Shown here: positions 1 through 9,425 of the stretch, piece by piece | How the letters are laid out: every line of letters starts with the position of its first letter | Numbering within the stretch: position 1 is the first letter of the stretch | DNA from: Spirogloea muscicola | Lineage: Eukaryota > Streptophyta > Zygnematophyceae > Spirogloeales > Spirogloeaceae | Length of the DNA stretch: 47,112 nt | Assembly (NCBI GenBank): GCA_009602725.1 | Contig: WELB01000015.1 | Coordinates: 908,470 to 955,581 of the forward strand | Direction: 5' to 3' | Translations under genes and position numbers: made by a program | Notes under the pieces: model-generated | What the model was told of the DNA's origin: nothing | What the model saw: the letters and a program-made list of their open reading frames with translations, nothing else | Databases searched by the model: none

Positions 1-175
1 CGGCGCCGCAGCGATGGCGGCCGGTGAGCCGGCGGTCAGCATCGCAGGCCCCCGGCTTGGCACAGCCGCCGCCGCCGCTGGCCCGCCATCGCCAAGACCG
101 CTGCCGTCAAGGCCGCCGCCAAGGCTGCAGCTCAAGGCGCCGCCAAGACCGCCGCCAAAGCCGCCGCCAAAGCCG

Positions 176-209
<34 letters not shown>

Positions 210-1160
210 AGCCGCCCGGCGCCTCGCAACTGGCGGCAGGTCTTCTTGGGAGCCTGGTCGGATGGCGACGAGCCGGGGGAGGGGAGGGGACCAAGGCGGA
301 TTCTGGGCGAGGGGAGCCCCCCATCGCGTGAGCGGCGGGCGGGGAGGGAGGTGGGCCCCCCCCGCGCCCCCCCTCCTCCCCCGCCCCGCGGTCAAACGCC
401 GGATCGCGACGCGCGCCGCAGAACAACCCCTGAACTGTCTGCCGTCAGCAGAGCGCCGTCGTGGACGTAAAGCACAGACAGCTGCCGTCAGCAGAGCTTC
501 GTCGTGAAGCGAAAGAACAAATAATGTTGTCGTGTTTCTGGGCCAGGGGTCAGAAGACTCCCTGCCAGGTGGGCCCGGGCAGCCAAGTCGCGCGTCGCCA
601 CGCCCCGCGGGCCCCCCAGTGCTGTCGAATGGCGGCCCGCCAGGCGGGCGCGGCGTCACGCGCGGCACGTGGTGGGGCCCCGTCGGCGCCGTCCCCGTCG
701 GGTGGGGCCCGCCGCCCCGGCGTCCCGGGCACGGCAAACGGCGCCCGGCCGGCGCCGCTAACGGCAGCGGCCCCGCTTGACGGCGGACTCGGGTTGGGTC
801 CGCTCCGTACGCCGGACTTCCGTACGGCGTACGGCGCGCCCACGGTATCTCCGGGCCGGCGGCCCAACTGTCGGGCGCCAGATGATTGGCCGTCGGCCGG
901 ACGCCGCCCGTCGTCTGGGACGGTTCGTCGGGAGGCGGATTGAGCGACGTGTATTGCTGTAAACCGTCGATGTGTACCGAATCCGACGATACACAGGACT
1001 TCTTCGTCGCTCGGCGTGCGCTGCTGCCACGTGGCGACACGTGGCGCCGGCAGCCACAGAGGGGGTTAGTATGGGCGGCAGAGGTGTACTTACCGACGGT
1101 TGTTTAAGCACCGGTCGGCGAATTTCTGATTGGCTTCTTAATTCTCTGGAATGATTTGGC
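1..1160. other. GC-rich repeat-bearing tract, no gene accepted
   Basis: The first 1.1 kb is very GC-rich with a GCC trinucleotide run around 163-215 and many CG dinucleotides. Long ORFs exist in several frames, including one of about 300 codons on the minus strand, but they are Pro/Arg/Ala/Gly-rich, overlap one another and show no recognisable domain, as expected for stop-poor GC-rich DNA. A cluster of self-complementary GTAC-containing words lies around 800-845 (ccgtacgcc and cgtacggcg forms). It may be a promoter-type CpG island or repeat DNA; nothing here identifies a gene. Confidence 0.5.
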
Positions 1161-1167
1161 TCTTCAA

Positions 1168-1295
1168 GAGAGAAGGCGCGCGGGGCGCATGAATTGAAAG
1201 GGAGGCCAATTCAAGCCAATACATTGTTCAGGCAGAGTCGAGTGCAGACTAAACAATGCTACATAATACGGAGACCTAATCTAAGGTACCTAAGA
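1168..1295 (+). repeat. Core repeat, long version (copy 1)
   Basis: This 128-bp stretch is nearly identical to 22421-22547: I see one substitution and one single-base indel between them. Its first part is the 53-bp core (aggcgcgcggggcgcatgaa...) found at least six times in the window; its second part, ending ggtacctaaga, is shared only with the 22.4 kb copy. No coding function is seen; the core translates to shadow ORFs that recur wherever it occurs. The near identity suggests recent copying. Confidence 0.75.
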
Positions 1296-1449
1296 AGACG
1301 GCAACGGCTGTGATTCGTCATTGACGGACAAAGTTTGAAGGTGCCAGAAAACCGCTTTTTGGGCGGATCTAGGCTCCTCCGTGTTACCTGGCCCGCCCTG
1401 GCCCTCTGTCCCCGACGCTCGCCTAGCCTCTGCGTGCTGCGCGTACCCT

Positions 1450-1705
1450 GATTGCAGCAAGAAGAAAGTGCTCGCCCATTGAGAATAGGGGCTGGAACAA
1501 CCAGCCCAGCAAGACCCTTCCAGTAGAAGAAGGGGGGCTCGCCCATTGAGGGTAGGGGCTGGAAAAAGCCAGCCTAAAAAACGGACACAGGACGAGAAGG
1601 GGCCAGGGGAAGCACTAAGGGCAAACAAGCACAAAAAGAAACTAAGCAGCTACGAAGCACTCAGTAACCCCTGCTAAGCAGCTTAGGTCAGAGAGACTGA
1701 GTAGA
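1450..1705 (-). repeat. Retroelement 3'-UTR-like repeat, minus orientation
   Basis: Contains two copies of the motif gctcgcccattgag followed by a gggctggaa word and its complement-type partner ccagcc, then gaagcactaaggg and a Ser/Leu-free A-rich stretch. The same module, in the other orientation, lies at 13338-13445, 22708-22830 and 23690-23810. It appears to be non-coding sequence that follows the retroelement ORF remnants. The stretch 1296-1450 before it shows nothing else. Confidence 0.5.
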
Positions 1706-1739
1706 GGGCGATGGCTGGATTGGCCAGCCCAGGAGGAAA

Positions 1740-2190
1740 GAGAAAACCGATTGCCGCTGGCTCGCTAGCTCCGATCTACCGTATGCGCCTCTCGGTCCGT
1801 AGCCCATGCCTTGCGCCTGCGTGCTGGCCGTGCTCTAGCTGCAGCCTCTGGCTTTCGTCAGAGGAACTTCTGGCTGCTTGTCTTTCGAGTTTGCGGCTCT
1901 TCACTCGTGTTTACTAAGTTATTCATCCCAGCGGGGGAGCTCTGAGACAGCGCTCTTGGCCCCTTCGGTCCTTGTCAATACGAAGGGCAGCAGAGCGAGC
2001 AGCCTGGCTTCAACGCTGCCGGGTCACTCGCTCAAGTGTTCCGGATGCGCTTGGCCATTTCCTTGCAGAGGTCCTTGCCTTCCCTGTCCACTTGCGTGCA
2101 GGCCGCGCCTTGGCTGCTGCCTCCGGGTTACGTCAGGGCGACGTCTTTCCGCCCGCTAGCTAATCTGACTTGCACTGATTAGAGGTTTCT
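1740..2190 (+). mobile_element. Two tandem truncated retroelement ORF ends
   Basis: Two successive degraded copies of one protein end can be read on the plus strand. The first, near 1775-1915, contains IYRMRLSV and then frame-shifted equivalents of HLRAGRALAAASGF. The second, near 2010-2165, contains a frame with FRMRLAISLQR-like and RAGRALAAASGLRQGDVF segments. Both match the better preserved minus-strand copy at 6372-6923. Frames are broken and neither is functional. Repetition of only the C-terminal part plus downstream sequence is what 5'-truncated non-LTR retrotransposons produce; this identity is inferred. Confidence 0.5.
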
Positions 2191-3170
2191 GAGAGCCCCT
2201 TGCTGCCGTCTTTGCGATTAGCACCTTGCTTCTTGCGCCATCCGGCCCCTTCAGACCTTGTCCATTCCATTGGACTGGCGCCTCTCACAGCCACCAGTCC
2301 ATTTGGAAGCGCTGTTTCTCTTATCGGGCTGGCTGTTCACAGCTCTTGCCTCCTTTGGGAGAGCCACTTCTTTCTCTCTATCGGCTATCGTCTATCAGCT
2401 TTCCGGCTTGGGGGGAGAGACTCTTCCAGTAGAGGGCGTTGGCTGTGTTCGGCCAGCCCTGAAAAAGATAGCGCTTTTTGGCACCTTCGGACCTTGTCAC
2501 TCTCTGTCTAGCTTATTGAGATTATGTTGCCTAGCTGTGTGGTATTCATTCTCGGCCCCTTTTTGGCTCTTTAGACCTTGTCCATTCATTCTGAAGTGGC
2601 CTTTCTCAACCGCTTGTGGTTGCATGCTGGGGAGATGCGCATGCCCCACCCTCTCAGCGGAGAACCGCTGCAGTTTGCGGCGCCAATACCCCCTCTGTTG
2701 CCGGTGGTATTGGCTTGTCCGCCGGTGCGTAGGGGGCTGGCATATCCGCCGTATCGATGGTGAGGCGGGCGCCGCGGCGCTGGCTGACGTAAGACCAAAA
2801 CCATTCAAACAAAACCAACAAGCGGTTGCGAATGTAGCCAAATGTAGGTGGCTCTCTGCTTTGCTTATCTGGACCTACGCACATGAGTGTTTCTGATTTT
2901 GTTATCACAAGGTGTTGCGGTCTTGGATGCCTGTTTGGCTCTGGGCCTAGGCGTGATCGAGTGCCTGAGCTGAGATCACCCTTACTTAAGTCCCCTGATT
3001 TGTGTGGGCCAGAGCAACACCAGCCCAGCACATTGTCGCAGTGTCAGGCACGCCATGTTGCTTCTGCTGAATGAGCCCCAGTTTGTGGTGCAGCTAGTCC
3101 AACTCTGATTATGAAGACTGGGCTTGCCGCTCACAGCTATCCTGTGGAAGAGTACTTCTCGTTGGTAGAG
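2191..3170 (+). repeat. Retroelement 3'-UTR-like repeats and unassigned sequence
   Basis: Follows the ORF remnants above. Words such as ccttgtccatt, gggctggct, cacagc and gagagccact recur in the order seen at 5580-5720, 6060-6180 and 46500-46600. The ORFs here are short and change frame between copies. From about 2640 to 3170 I see no repeat family match and no supportable exon. Confidence 0.4.
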
Positions 3171-3174
3171 GGCA

Positions 3175-3375
3175 GCCGAGAGAGAGAAGTGGCACTCCCA
3201 ATGGGGGCAAGGGCTGCGAAAAGCCAGCCCAGAAAGAATTGACAAAGGTTTGGAGGGGCCTACAAGCGATTAGCAGCCACAAAGGTGCTGGAAGATGCTA
3301 CGTCAGAACAGGGGGAGGATGGATCACTCAGTAGGTACGAGTGAGTAGCCTCAGATCCGACAGACTAGCTGCCGG
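3175..3375 (-). repeat. Retroelement 3' module, minus orientation
   Basis: The stretch beginning gtggcactcccaatggggg and ending in cagactagctgccgg is a close relative of 6228-6416, in the same orientation, with scattered substitutions and indels. It corresponds to the sequence after the ORF stop in the minus-strand retroelement remnant at 6372-6923. Confidence 0.55.
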
Positions 3376-4412
3376 GCAATTCCTCCACAGATATCTGTCC
3401 CTTTCCTTGTTCAGTCTGCTTTCCGGGCTGGCCTCTCCCAGCCACAGCCCTCTCCTGGAAGGAAAAGTTTGTGTATTTGAAACAAACGAAGGCCAAATGG
3501 CCAATTACAAAGGCAAGAACATCCTGGAAGCGTCTTTCTTCTTTTTTGTTTTCTAAGTCTTCTCGTCTTGCGCTGGCATTGCTTGCAGCCACTGCTTTGC
3601 TCGACAACTCAGAAAAGGGACGTGGTGAAACAGAGCCGCAAAAAAATTTCACGGGTTTTTTTCCAAGGCGGCGCAGGCTGCAAGTCGCTAGCCTAGATTG
3701 AGGCAATGGGTGGCGTCCGAGCACGGGCCCTGCTTCTCACGGACTACAAAGCGCGGCCTTCAGCGTTTGGGCTGTCTTCTCCTGCCCCTATCCTCAATGG
3801 GCGCGCCCTTTCTTCAGCGTAACTTCGTGTAGTGAACAGCAAGCAGGGCGATGCTGAGGTGCCGCGCAACCTCAGTATCTCACGGTAGGAAAGAAATGCA
3901 AATCTAGGGTTTTGGTCTACGAACTGGCGGCAGGCAAGCAGCTGGATCTACAGACGAAAAAATGCCAGGCAGGTGGCTGAAGGAACGACCAGCTTGCAGA
4001 CGTGGCGCGAGGCTGGGCGCTACAGAGGTCGGCGAAGTGCTGTCAGCCCTACAGCGTGCAGCCGAAGCAAGGACATCCAACAGGCAGTAGCATTCGCTCC
4101 ACCTGGTCACGCAGCCCTCGTTGGATGCTGTGGGGCGCAGCCCACTTGGCGGAGCCCCCCCACCTGCGCCCACGCTTTGTCGTTCCTCCTCATTTGGTTG
4201 TCTGCATTTATCAAATTCCTCTGACCTTCGGGTTCTTCTAGCTGCCCACATTCTGTATCCTGCCATTGAGGTGTCATAAGTTGTTATATTAGCAGCAGGT
4301 GTGTAGCAACTTTTGACCAACATAATCCGTGCAAGACACCTGGGCGCCTGGGCGGCACCCCTGGACAGCCAAGCGACGATATCTCTGCTTGTCGGCGACA
4401 CTTCTCTGCCTT
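3376..4412. other. Unassigned sequence
   Basis: No exon or known repeat is supportable. ORFs of 60-200 codons occur in several frames without family resemblance. The minus-strand 204-codon ORF at 3904-4518 runs through the 53-bp core repeat, which argues against it being a gene. Confidence 0.4.
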
Positions 4413-4489
4413 TTCTTACAGAGAGAAGGCGCGCGGGGCGCATGAATTGAAAGGGAGGCCAATTCAAGCCAATGCAATTCTTACAGAGA
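4413..4489 (+). mobile_element. 53-bp core repeat flanked by 12-bp direct repeats
   Basis: The 12-mer ttcttacagaga occurs at 4413-4424 and again at 4478-4489. Between them lies the 53-bp core repeat (4425-4477). A short unit flanked by identical direct repeats is the signature of insertion with target-site duplication. The unit is far too small to code for a transposase, so it would be non-autonomous. It has no long terminal inverted repeats that I can see, so assignment to a MITE or SINE class is open. Confidence 0.65.
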
Positions 4490-4885
4490 AAGCTTTGCTG
4501 GCGATGATTCTCTGACATTGTGCCAGCCTGGCTACCGATGGAAGCGCAGATGTGTGTTGTCAGTCAAAGAAGGGTTGCTCGACGTGGAGTCACTGGAGTG
4601 ATGGGGTATACACCAAGGGGTTAAAATGGGCAGCTATTCCAGATATGTCAAGGTTGGGATGGATGCTATGGGTGGGAAGACGCATTTGTACTGAAGTCAG
4701 CAGCTTCCAGTGACGGATTGACACGCTTAGCACCACAGATTAGGGGAAAGCAGTCGTCCTTTTTTCTGTAAACGACAATGTGACTTCATTGCATTAAGTA
4801 TGAGTCGTGGATGTAATCAGTGGACGGCTGCGATCTACCATCTCTGCATCAGCCTGGGTGCAGCCGAGCTGAGGCTCATGCTTTG
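4490..4885. other. Unassigned sequence
   Basis: Nothing supportable as an exon or repeat between the core repeat and the hairpin at 4886. Confidence 0.4.
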
Positions 4886-4941
4886 TCAACTGAAAGCTTG
4901 GCGGGTTTTACTTGAGTAAAACCCGCCAAGCTTTCAGTTGA
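4886..4941. repeat. Perfect inverted repeat (27-bp arms, 2-bp centre)
   Basis: The left arm 4886-4912 and right arm 4915-4941 are exact reverse complements around the dinucleotide tg. The arms contain an aagctt site and a gcgggttttac word. As single strand it would form a very stable hairpin. A truncated core repeat in the opposite orientation follows at once (about 4948-4973). It could be a palindromic end of a mobile unit, a terminator-like hairpin, or an assembly or library fold-back artefact. Confidence 0.85.
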
Positions 4942-4947
4942 ATTGAA

Positions 4948-4975
4948 ATTCAATTCATGCGCCCCGCGCGCCTTC
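4948..4975 (-). repeat. Core repeat fragment
   Basis: Contains caattcatgcgccccgcgcg, the reverse complement of part of the 53-bp core, directly after the hairpin and before a C-rich run. It is truncated relative to the copies at 1168, 4425 and 22421. Confidence 0.7.
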
Positions 4976-5219
4976 CCCCCCCCCTCAGCTGATCGATGGG
5001 TTGCTGTGTCAAAGGAATCTGTAGTGCAGAAGTTGATGAGGCGAGGGGCCCCGGCCAGGCGATATCACGACGCGTCGGTTGTAGGGACGACCGTCGGCCA
5101 TTTTTGGCATGATGAACATGAAATCAACAACTCATAGCCAAGGGCAGCCACGCCAAAAGAGCTCCCCTGGTCCGCTTACTTATTTGAAATCCATCTGATC
5201 ACATGGTTTACCGGCAGCA

Positions 5220-5552
5220 GTGCGCCGCCCGCCGTTGTGCCAGCTGCCGGAGCAGTGGGAAGAGCCACTTGTACCGACGCTCGTCCGTCAGCCAGTCGCG
5301 TCCGTTCTGCATCCTCTCTCTACATACTCCGGCTCTTTGGGACCTGGGTCTTTCATGCCCGGCTTCAACGACGCCGGGTTGATTACCCAAGTGTTCCAAA
5401 TGCGGCTAACCATATCCTTCCTACGGTCCCAGACTCACGCAAAGCACTTGCAGGCAAGCCGCTCTATAGCTGCTGCTTTTGGGTCCTGGCAGGGTGTCTC
5501 TTTTCCAGCTGCAAGTTACTCCGACTTGCGGCTGCTGACTTGGGGTCACTAA
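5220..5552 (+). mobile_element. Truncated retroelement ORF C-terminus
   Basis: One open frame of about 110 codons ends in the family C-terminus: QVFQMRLTISFLRSQ, then SIAAAFGSWQGVSFPAA and SDLRLLTWGH before the stop. These blocks align with RMRLSVSLQRS, AAASGFRQGDTFPAA and SDLRLLTRH in the copy at 6372-6923. The 5' part is missing. It is followed by the usual 3' module. I infer a non-LTR retrotransposon remnant; no catalytic domain is present here. Confidence 0.5.
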
Positions 5553-5559
5553 GCTCTTA

Positions 5560-6195
5560 TCTCTGTAGTCTCTTGCATAGCTGTGTGTTTTGGCGCCTTT
5601 TAGCCCTCTGGACCTTGTTCCTCCTTTCTGGGCTGGCCCCAGAGCTCACTTCCATTTATGTAGGCTGGCTATCACAGCCCCGCGCCCGTTTGGGAGAGCC
5701 ACTTTCTGCAGTCATTGCCTTCTTCAGAATAGCTTGCTTTATGTCTTCAACAGCCTCCGCCCCTTCGGAAGTGCTGCTTCTTTGGAGGGGGGAAAGACTC
5801 TTCCAGTATAAAGAAAGGGAAGAGAGGGAAAAGCTGCTTCGCCCATTACTGGAAAAGTCTTACCCTACAGGGAAAGAAGTGCTTGCCCACTGCCCCAGGG
5901 AAAGCAATGGGAAAGCGCTTCTCGGCCCTTCGGACCTTGTCATTCTTTTGGACTCATCAGGGGGATAAGTTTCCGGCAGCTAGTTTATCGGATTTGAGGC
6001 TCCTCACTCGTAACTACTGAGTGGTCCCTCCTCCCCCCGTTCTGACATAGTTTCTTCAGGCCCCTTTTGGACTGGCTGCTCACAGCCCTCGCCCCCTTTT
6101 GGAAGAGCCACTTTCTTCATAGTGCCCCTTCTTTCTTTTCTTGTCATTGTTTTCGGGCTGGCTTTTCACAGCCCTCAGCCCTCTCTATTAGGAGA
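5560..6195 (+). repeat. Retroelement 3' module, plus orientation
   Basis: Contains repeated words ggaccttg, gggctggc, cacagccc and ggaagagccact in plus orientation, in two rounds (5600-5720 and 6050-6180). It meets an oppositely oriented module at about 6195, giving a head-to-head arrangement with the remnant at 6372-6923. Confidence 0.5.
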
Positions 6196-6371
6196 GAAGT
6201 GGCTGTCCCAATGGGGGCAAGGGCTGTGAGAAGAAGTGGCACTCCCAATGGGGGCAAGGGCTGCGAAAAGCCAGCCCAAAAAGAATTGACAAAGGTTCGA
6301 AGGGGCCGAAAAAGCGTGGAGCAGCTACAAAGGGGACTGAAGAGGCTATGGTAGAGCAGGAAGAGGATGGA
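6196..6371 (-). repeat. Retroelement 3' module, minus orientation, with internal duplication
   Basis: The phrase caatgggggcaagggctg occurs twice about 43 bp apart (near 6212 and 6248), a local duplication. The second part closely matches 3183-3375. On the minus strand it lies just downstream of the stop of the ORF remnant at 6372-6923, so it is read as its 3' UTR. Confidence 0.55.
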
Positions 6372-6923
6372 TCAGTGACGAGTGAGGAGCCTCAGATCCG
6401 ACAGACTAGCTGCCGGAAAAGTATCCCCCTGTCGAAAGCCGGAGGCCGCAGCGAGAGCACGGCCAGCACGCAGATGCAGAGCGTGGGCCATGGACCGCTG
6501 AAGGGATACAGACAGTCTCATCCGGTAGACCTGGGCCCAGGAGCCAGCGGCGTTGAAGTTAGCCGGCTCGCCGCGTCTACGGTACACAGCCCGCCGTGCA
6601 AGCCTGGCCAGCAGGTCAAGCCACTGGGACCCGAGAGCCCCGTGTACGTCCACAGCCAAGAGGACGAACTCATCAGCAGGTGGGTGGTCGGAGTGCTTGG
6701 CCGCCTTGCTGCGAGCGGCCTTCGTGGCAGCGTGGCCAGCCCGCGAGGCAGAGAGCCCCAGGTTGGAGCGGTCGACCACATCGGTGGTGACTACATCGGC
6801 TATGATCCGCGCGCCACCTCCCGGCGTGGACGCCACCAGGTCCACACGACGCGTATGGTGTCCGTCAGCCACCGAGGCCCCCGTGCGAGACCGCCTGGCC
6901 AGGCCAGGTCGGCCACGTGCCAA
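6372..6923 (-). mobile_element. Best preserved retroelement ORF C-terminal fragment
   Basis: An uninterrupted frame of about 183 codons. From N to C: a basic start, VDLVASTPGGG with IIADVVTTDVVDRSN, then KAAKHSDHPPADEF, VLLAVDVHGALGSQW, RMRLSVSLQRSMAHALHLRA and AAASGFRQGDTFPAA. In my recollection algal and oomycete non-LTR retrotransposon polyproteins often end in such a region after the reverse transcriptase, with an Asp-rich nuclease-like block; this assignment is inference. No reverse transcriptase motif lies within this window next to it, so the copy is 5'-truncated. Related fragments lie at 1740-2190, 5220-5552, 13740-13972, 23022-23315, 45161-45454 and 46100-46276. Confidence 0.5.
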
Positions 6924-7685
6924 CTAGGTGTCCGTAACCACCTGTGTCAACGCTCACAATAAGTGGGAACGTTACAGGTTGTACCTTACATTTTTATATT
7001 CTTTTTTGAACCAATTGCCCTTACTGATGTAAGAAGTGTGCTTCCTGGCTTTGCTCATCCTGGGGGTGCTAATTAATGCCTTGAGGATCACATGGTGGCA
7101 GATTAGTGAACCACAACAAAACTCAGATAAATCTTGGAGAGGTTGACAAGGTTCACATCCAACATCTGGTAAGGAAGAGCTTCTCCATCAAATCTGGAAA
7201 GGGATGACCTCTTCACAATATCAAGAATTTTGCTTGCAAGCAATTGCGCTGCCTGTATGGGCTTTGAACTGAGGCTGGAATTGATATCTAAAGACTGCCA
7301 TGATGTATCCAACGAAACCCACATTGGACTGCCTAAAGCAGGCTACGATAGCACACTCTGAGCGACTCATCAACATGAAAATGCACTCACAATAACACTC
7401 CATGATAACGAGACAACTTATTTATACCGTCTCCTACACTGTACATGGTCAAAACATGATCAGTCCAGTGTACCTCTGCTACCTCCTCTTTTGATAGTCA
7501 CCTTCCTTGCTTCAACAGGCAGCCTCCTCCAGCTTGTTGTACTGCTAACTATTGCACGCTCCTCTCTGAGCTTTTTCACCTCTCCGAACTACTTCAATCT
7601 CAGTCCCTCTTTCTTTGACTTCCTCCTCCCTTTCCCGATGTCGACCCCATCGTTCAACTCCATTGTATCCTTCCATCCACCTCCT
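6924..7685. other. Unassigned AT-richer sequence
   Basis: Base composition drops sharply from the GC-rich repeat to AT-richer DNA. ORFs are short (60-75 codons) with no recognisable motif. Nothing further is supportable. Confidence 0.4.
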
Positions 7686-7690
7686 CTTTT

Positions 7691-8292
7691 CTCTCCTTGC
7701 CTGCTGTGATATACACCAGCCAGCAAGAGCTTTACAAACCCTTCAAACCCTAGGTCCCTCCTTCAAGTCTTTACGCCTTCATGACTTTTTCCATTCTCAA
7801 TCTCATATCCTCCTCCTCTGTATTGGCACTTCTTTCCTCTTGCCTGCTGCTCTTCTCTGCCAGCCAGTAAGAGCTTCAAAGAGGTTCAGCCTCACTACTG
7901 GACTCAGGGCAACTTTGTCACTGAGAACGATAAAACAGAGCAGTGAAAGCTACTGAGATGCTGAGAAGCCCACAAAAACAGGTCCAAGATACCGCAAGTG
8001 CCTGCCAAAAAACATCGGGAGTGACACAGTAAATCTGGTAAATCTGGTATATCAATTATGGACGCTGAGGAATTGCAGCTTGATGAGGACAAGTCAGACA
8101 TCTGCGATACTGCTGATACAGACCAGTGGCAGCACTTGTCATTCTCCAACTCTCTTGCATACCCTTCTTCAACAACCTCTTTGGACACTCCAGATCTATC
8201 TCCCCTCCTTGTTCCATTATCTCCTTCCTTCCTACCTGCTTCTTCACTCTCCTTGACTGCTGTAATCCTCGCCAGCCAACTTGAGCTTTCAG
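7691..8292. repeat. Three-copy pyrimidine-rich 45-bp repeat
   Basis: Three related units lie at about 7691-7735, 7832-7880 and 8246-8292. Each has a ctccttgcctgctg-like start, a 10-15 bp variable part, then gccagccag(c/t)aagagctt. The flanks are also pyrimidine-rich and loosely similar, suggesting a decayed tandem array with unit spacing of about 145 and 410 bp. The function is unknown. Confidence 0.5.
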
Positions 8293-8371
8293 TCCCTCTG
8301 CTGGAGCCGCGTGTCTTGTTGACTAAAAATCACTTGGCTTCTGTCAAAGGTCAACAATAGATTCGATCAGA

Positions 8372-8860
8372 TTGCCTCTGCTTGACCACAATATTGCTCA
8401 TACATCTGTTGTGTTGGCCTACTTCCTCCTTCTCAGCTGGATAGTTGTCCCATTGCTCCAAGAGGTGACCTCTCAGTTCTCATTGAGCTCGTCTGGCGAA
8501 GCACACAGCAAGTCTAGTGGTTGTGCACCAGGATTTGAACATTACGATTGTCAAGTATTGATAAAAGCAAGCCTGCCACTCACCAAGACGGGGTTTGCAC
8601 TTGATGGAGAAAAGGCTCAGGCAAGAGATACTGATGATACCCCTTCGCCTCAACATCAAGCACTCGCAGGGCTAGAAAGAGTTGAACTGCAAAGTCATTC
8701 CGTGCTGCTTTCAATCTGTACGATGGACCCCGTGGCAAGGGAAGTGTCTGCTTGTAGGATAATACAACATCAAGAAATCAAGTCAGCTGTTGCTAACCAG
8801 CGCAGAGCTTCTACATGCAGACAGGCAGAGAGTAAGCAAGAGAGACTGACAGACGTGTAG
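8372..8860 (+). CDS. Hypothetical ORF, doubtful
   Basis: A 162-codon frame. The start has a hydrophobic stretch (VVLAYFLLLSWIVVPLL at about residues 13-29); the rest is polar and unremarkable. No family is recognised, there is no neighbouring evidence, and its composition resembles the other chance frames. It could be an exon of an unrecognised gene or noise; I lean towards noise. Confidence 0.15.
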   Translation: MPLLDHNIAHTSVVLAYFLLLSWIVVPLLQEVTSQFSLSSSGEAHSKSSGCAPGFEHYDCQVLIKASLPLTKTGFALDGEKAQARDTDDTPSPQHQALAGLERVELQSHSVLLSICTMDPVAREVSACRIIQHQEIKSAVANQRRASTCRQAESKQERLTDV

Positions 8861-8892
8861 GATCTATGACGAGCTGCACAATGATTCAGCAG

Positions 8893-9425
8893 TGCACAAC
8901 CATCAGTGCCAGCTGACTTTGCAGGAAGCAACTAGTCAAAAGGGAGCAGTTGCCTCACCCATGCTGTGGCACTCGGTTTCTGTCTCGGTTGCCCCTTCTG
9001 CAATAAATTATGTCCGCCGCTTTCAGCCTCTAAAGAGCGCGGATCCCATTGGACATCTGGCCGCTGGGAACCCTGCTCGAATAGCTGGTTTACCCAGCCA
9101 CCAACCCTCCATTCTTTTCTTGGTCCCTGCCACAAGGATGTCCGCTGCCTTAAGCCCCTAGAGAGTGCTGACCACGTCAGCCCTCCGGCCATGGAGGACC
9201 CTGCTCAAGCAGCTGCTTGAGCTGCTCGAGCAGGGCAAGGAAACAAGGACTTCTACAAACATCAGCATGGTTTCCTCATTGTCATCTCAGAAACCTCAGG
9301 GGCTAAACTGCTGACAACCAACAATGGAGCAGTAGGCAGCAAGTTTGTCAGTAGGTAGCACAACCTAGATCCAAGCTCTGTGGCAGCACAGGAAGACTTG
9401 GCACATAGGTACAGAATCAACATAC
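8893..9425. other. Unassigned sequence
   Basis: Short ORFs only. A local duplication is visible: cctctaaagagcgcggatcc near 9027 resembles cccctagagagtgctgacc near 9157, each followed by an aaccctgctc or gaccctgctc word. This is a tandem pair of about 130 bp and non-coding as far as I can tell. Confidence 0.35.

Noticed and set aside
132-1040. 302-codon minus-strand ORF in the first kilobase
   Set aside because: Pro/Arg/Ala-rich, overlaps other long frames in GC-rich DNA, no domain; a composition artefact.
4289-4477. Recurrent short ORFs sharing an IHAPRAPS-type translation at 4.4, 12.8 and 22.4 kb
   Set aside because: These are translations of the 53-bp core repeat in different frames, not a protein family.
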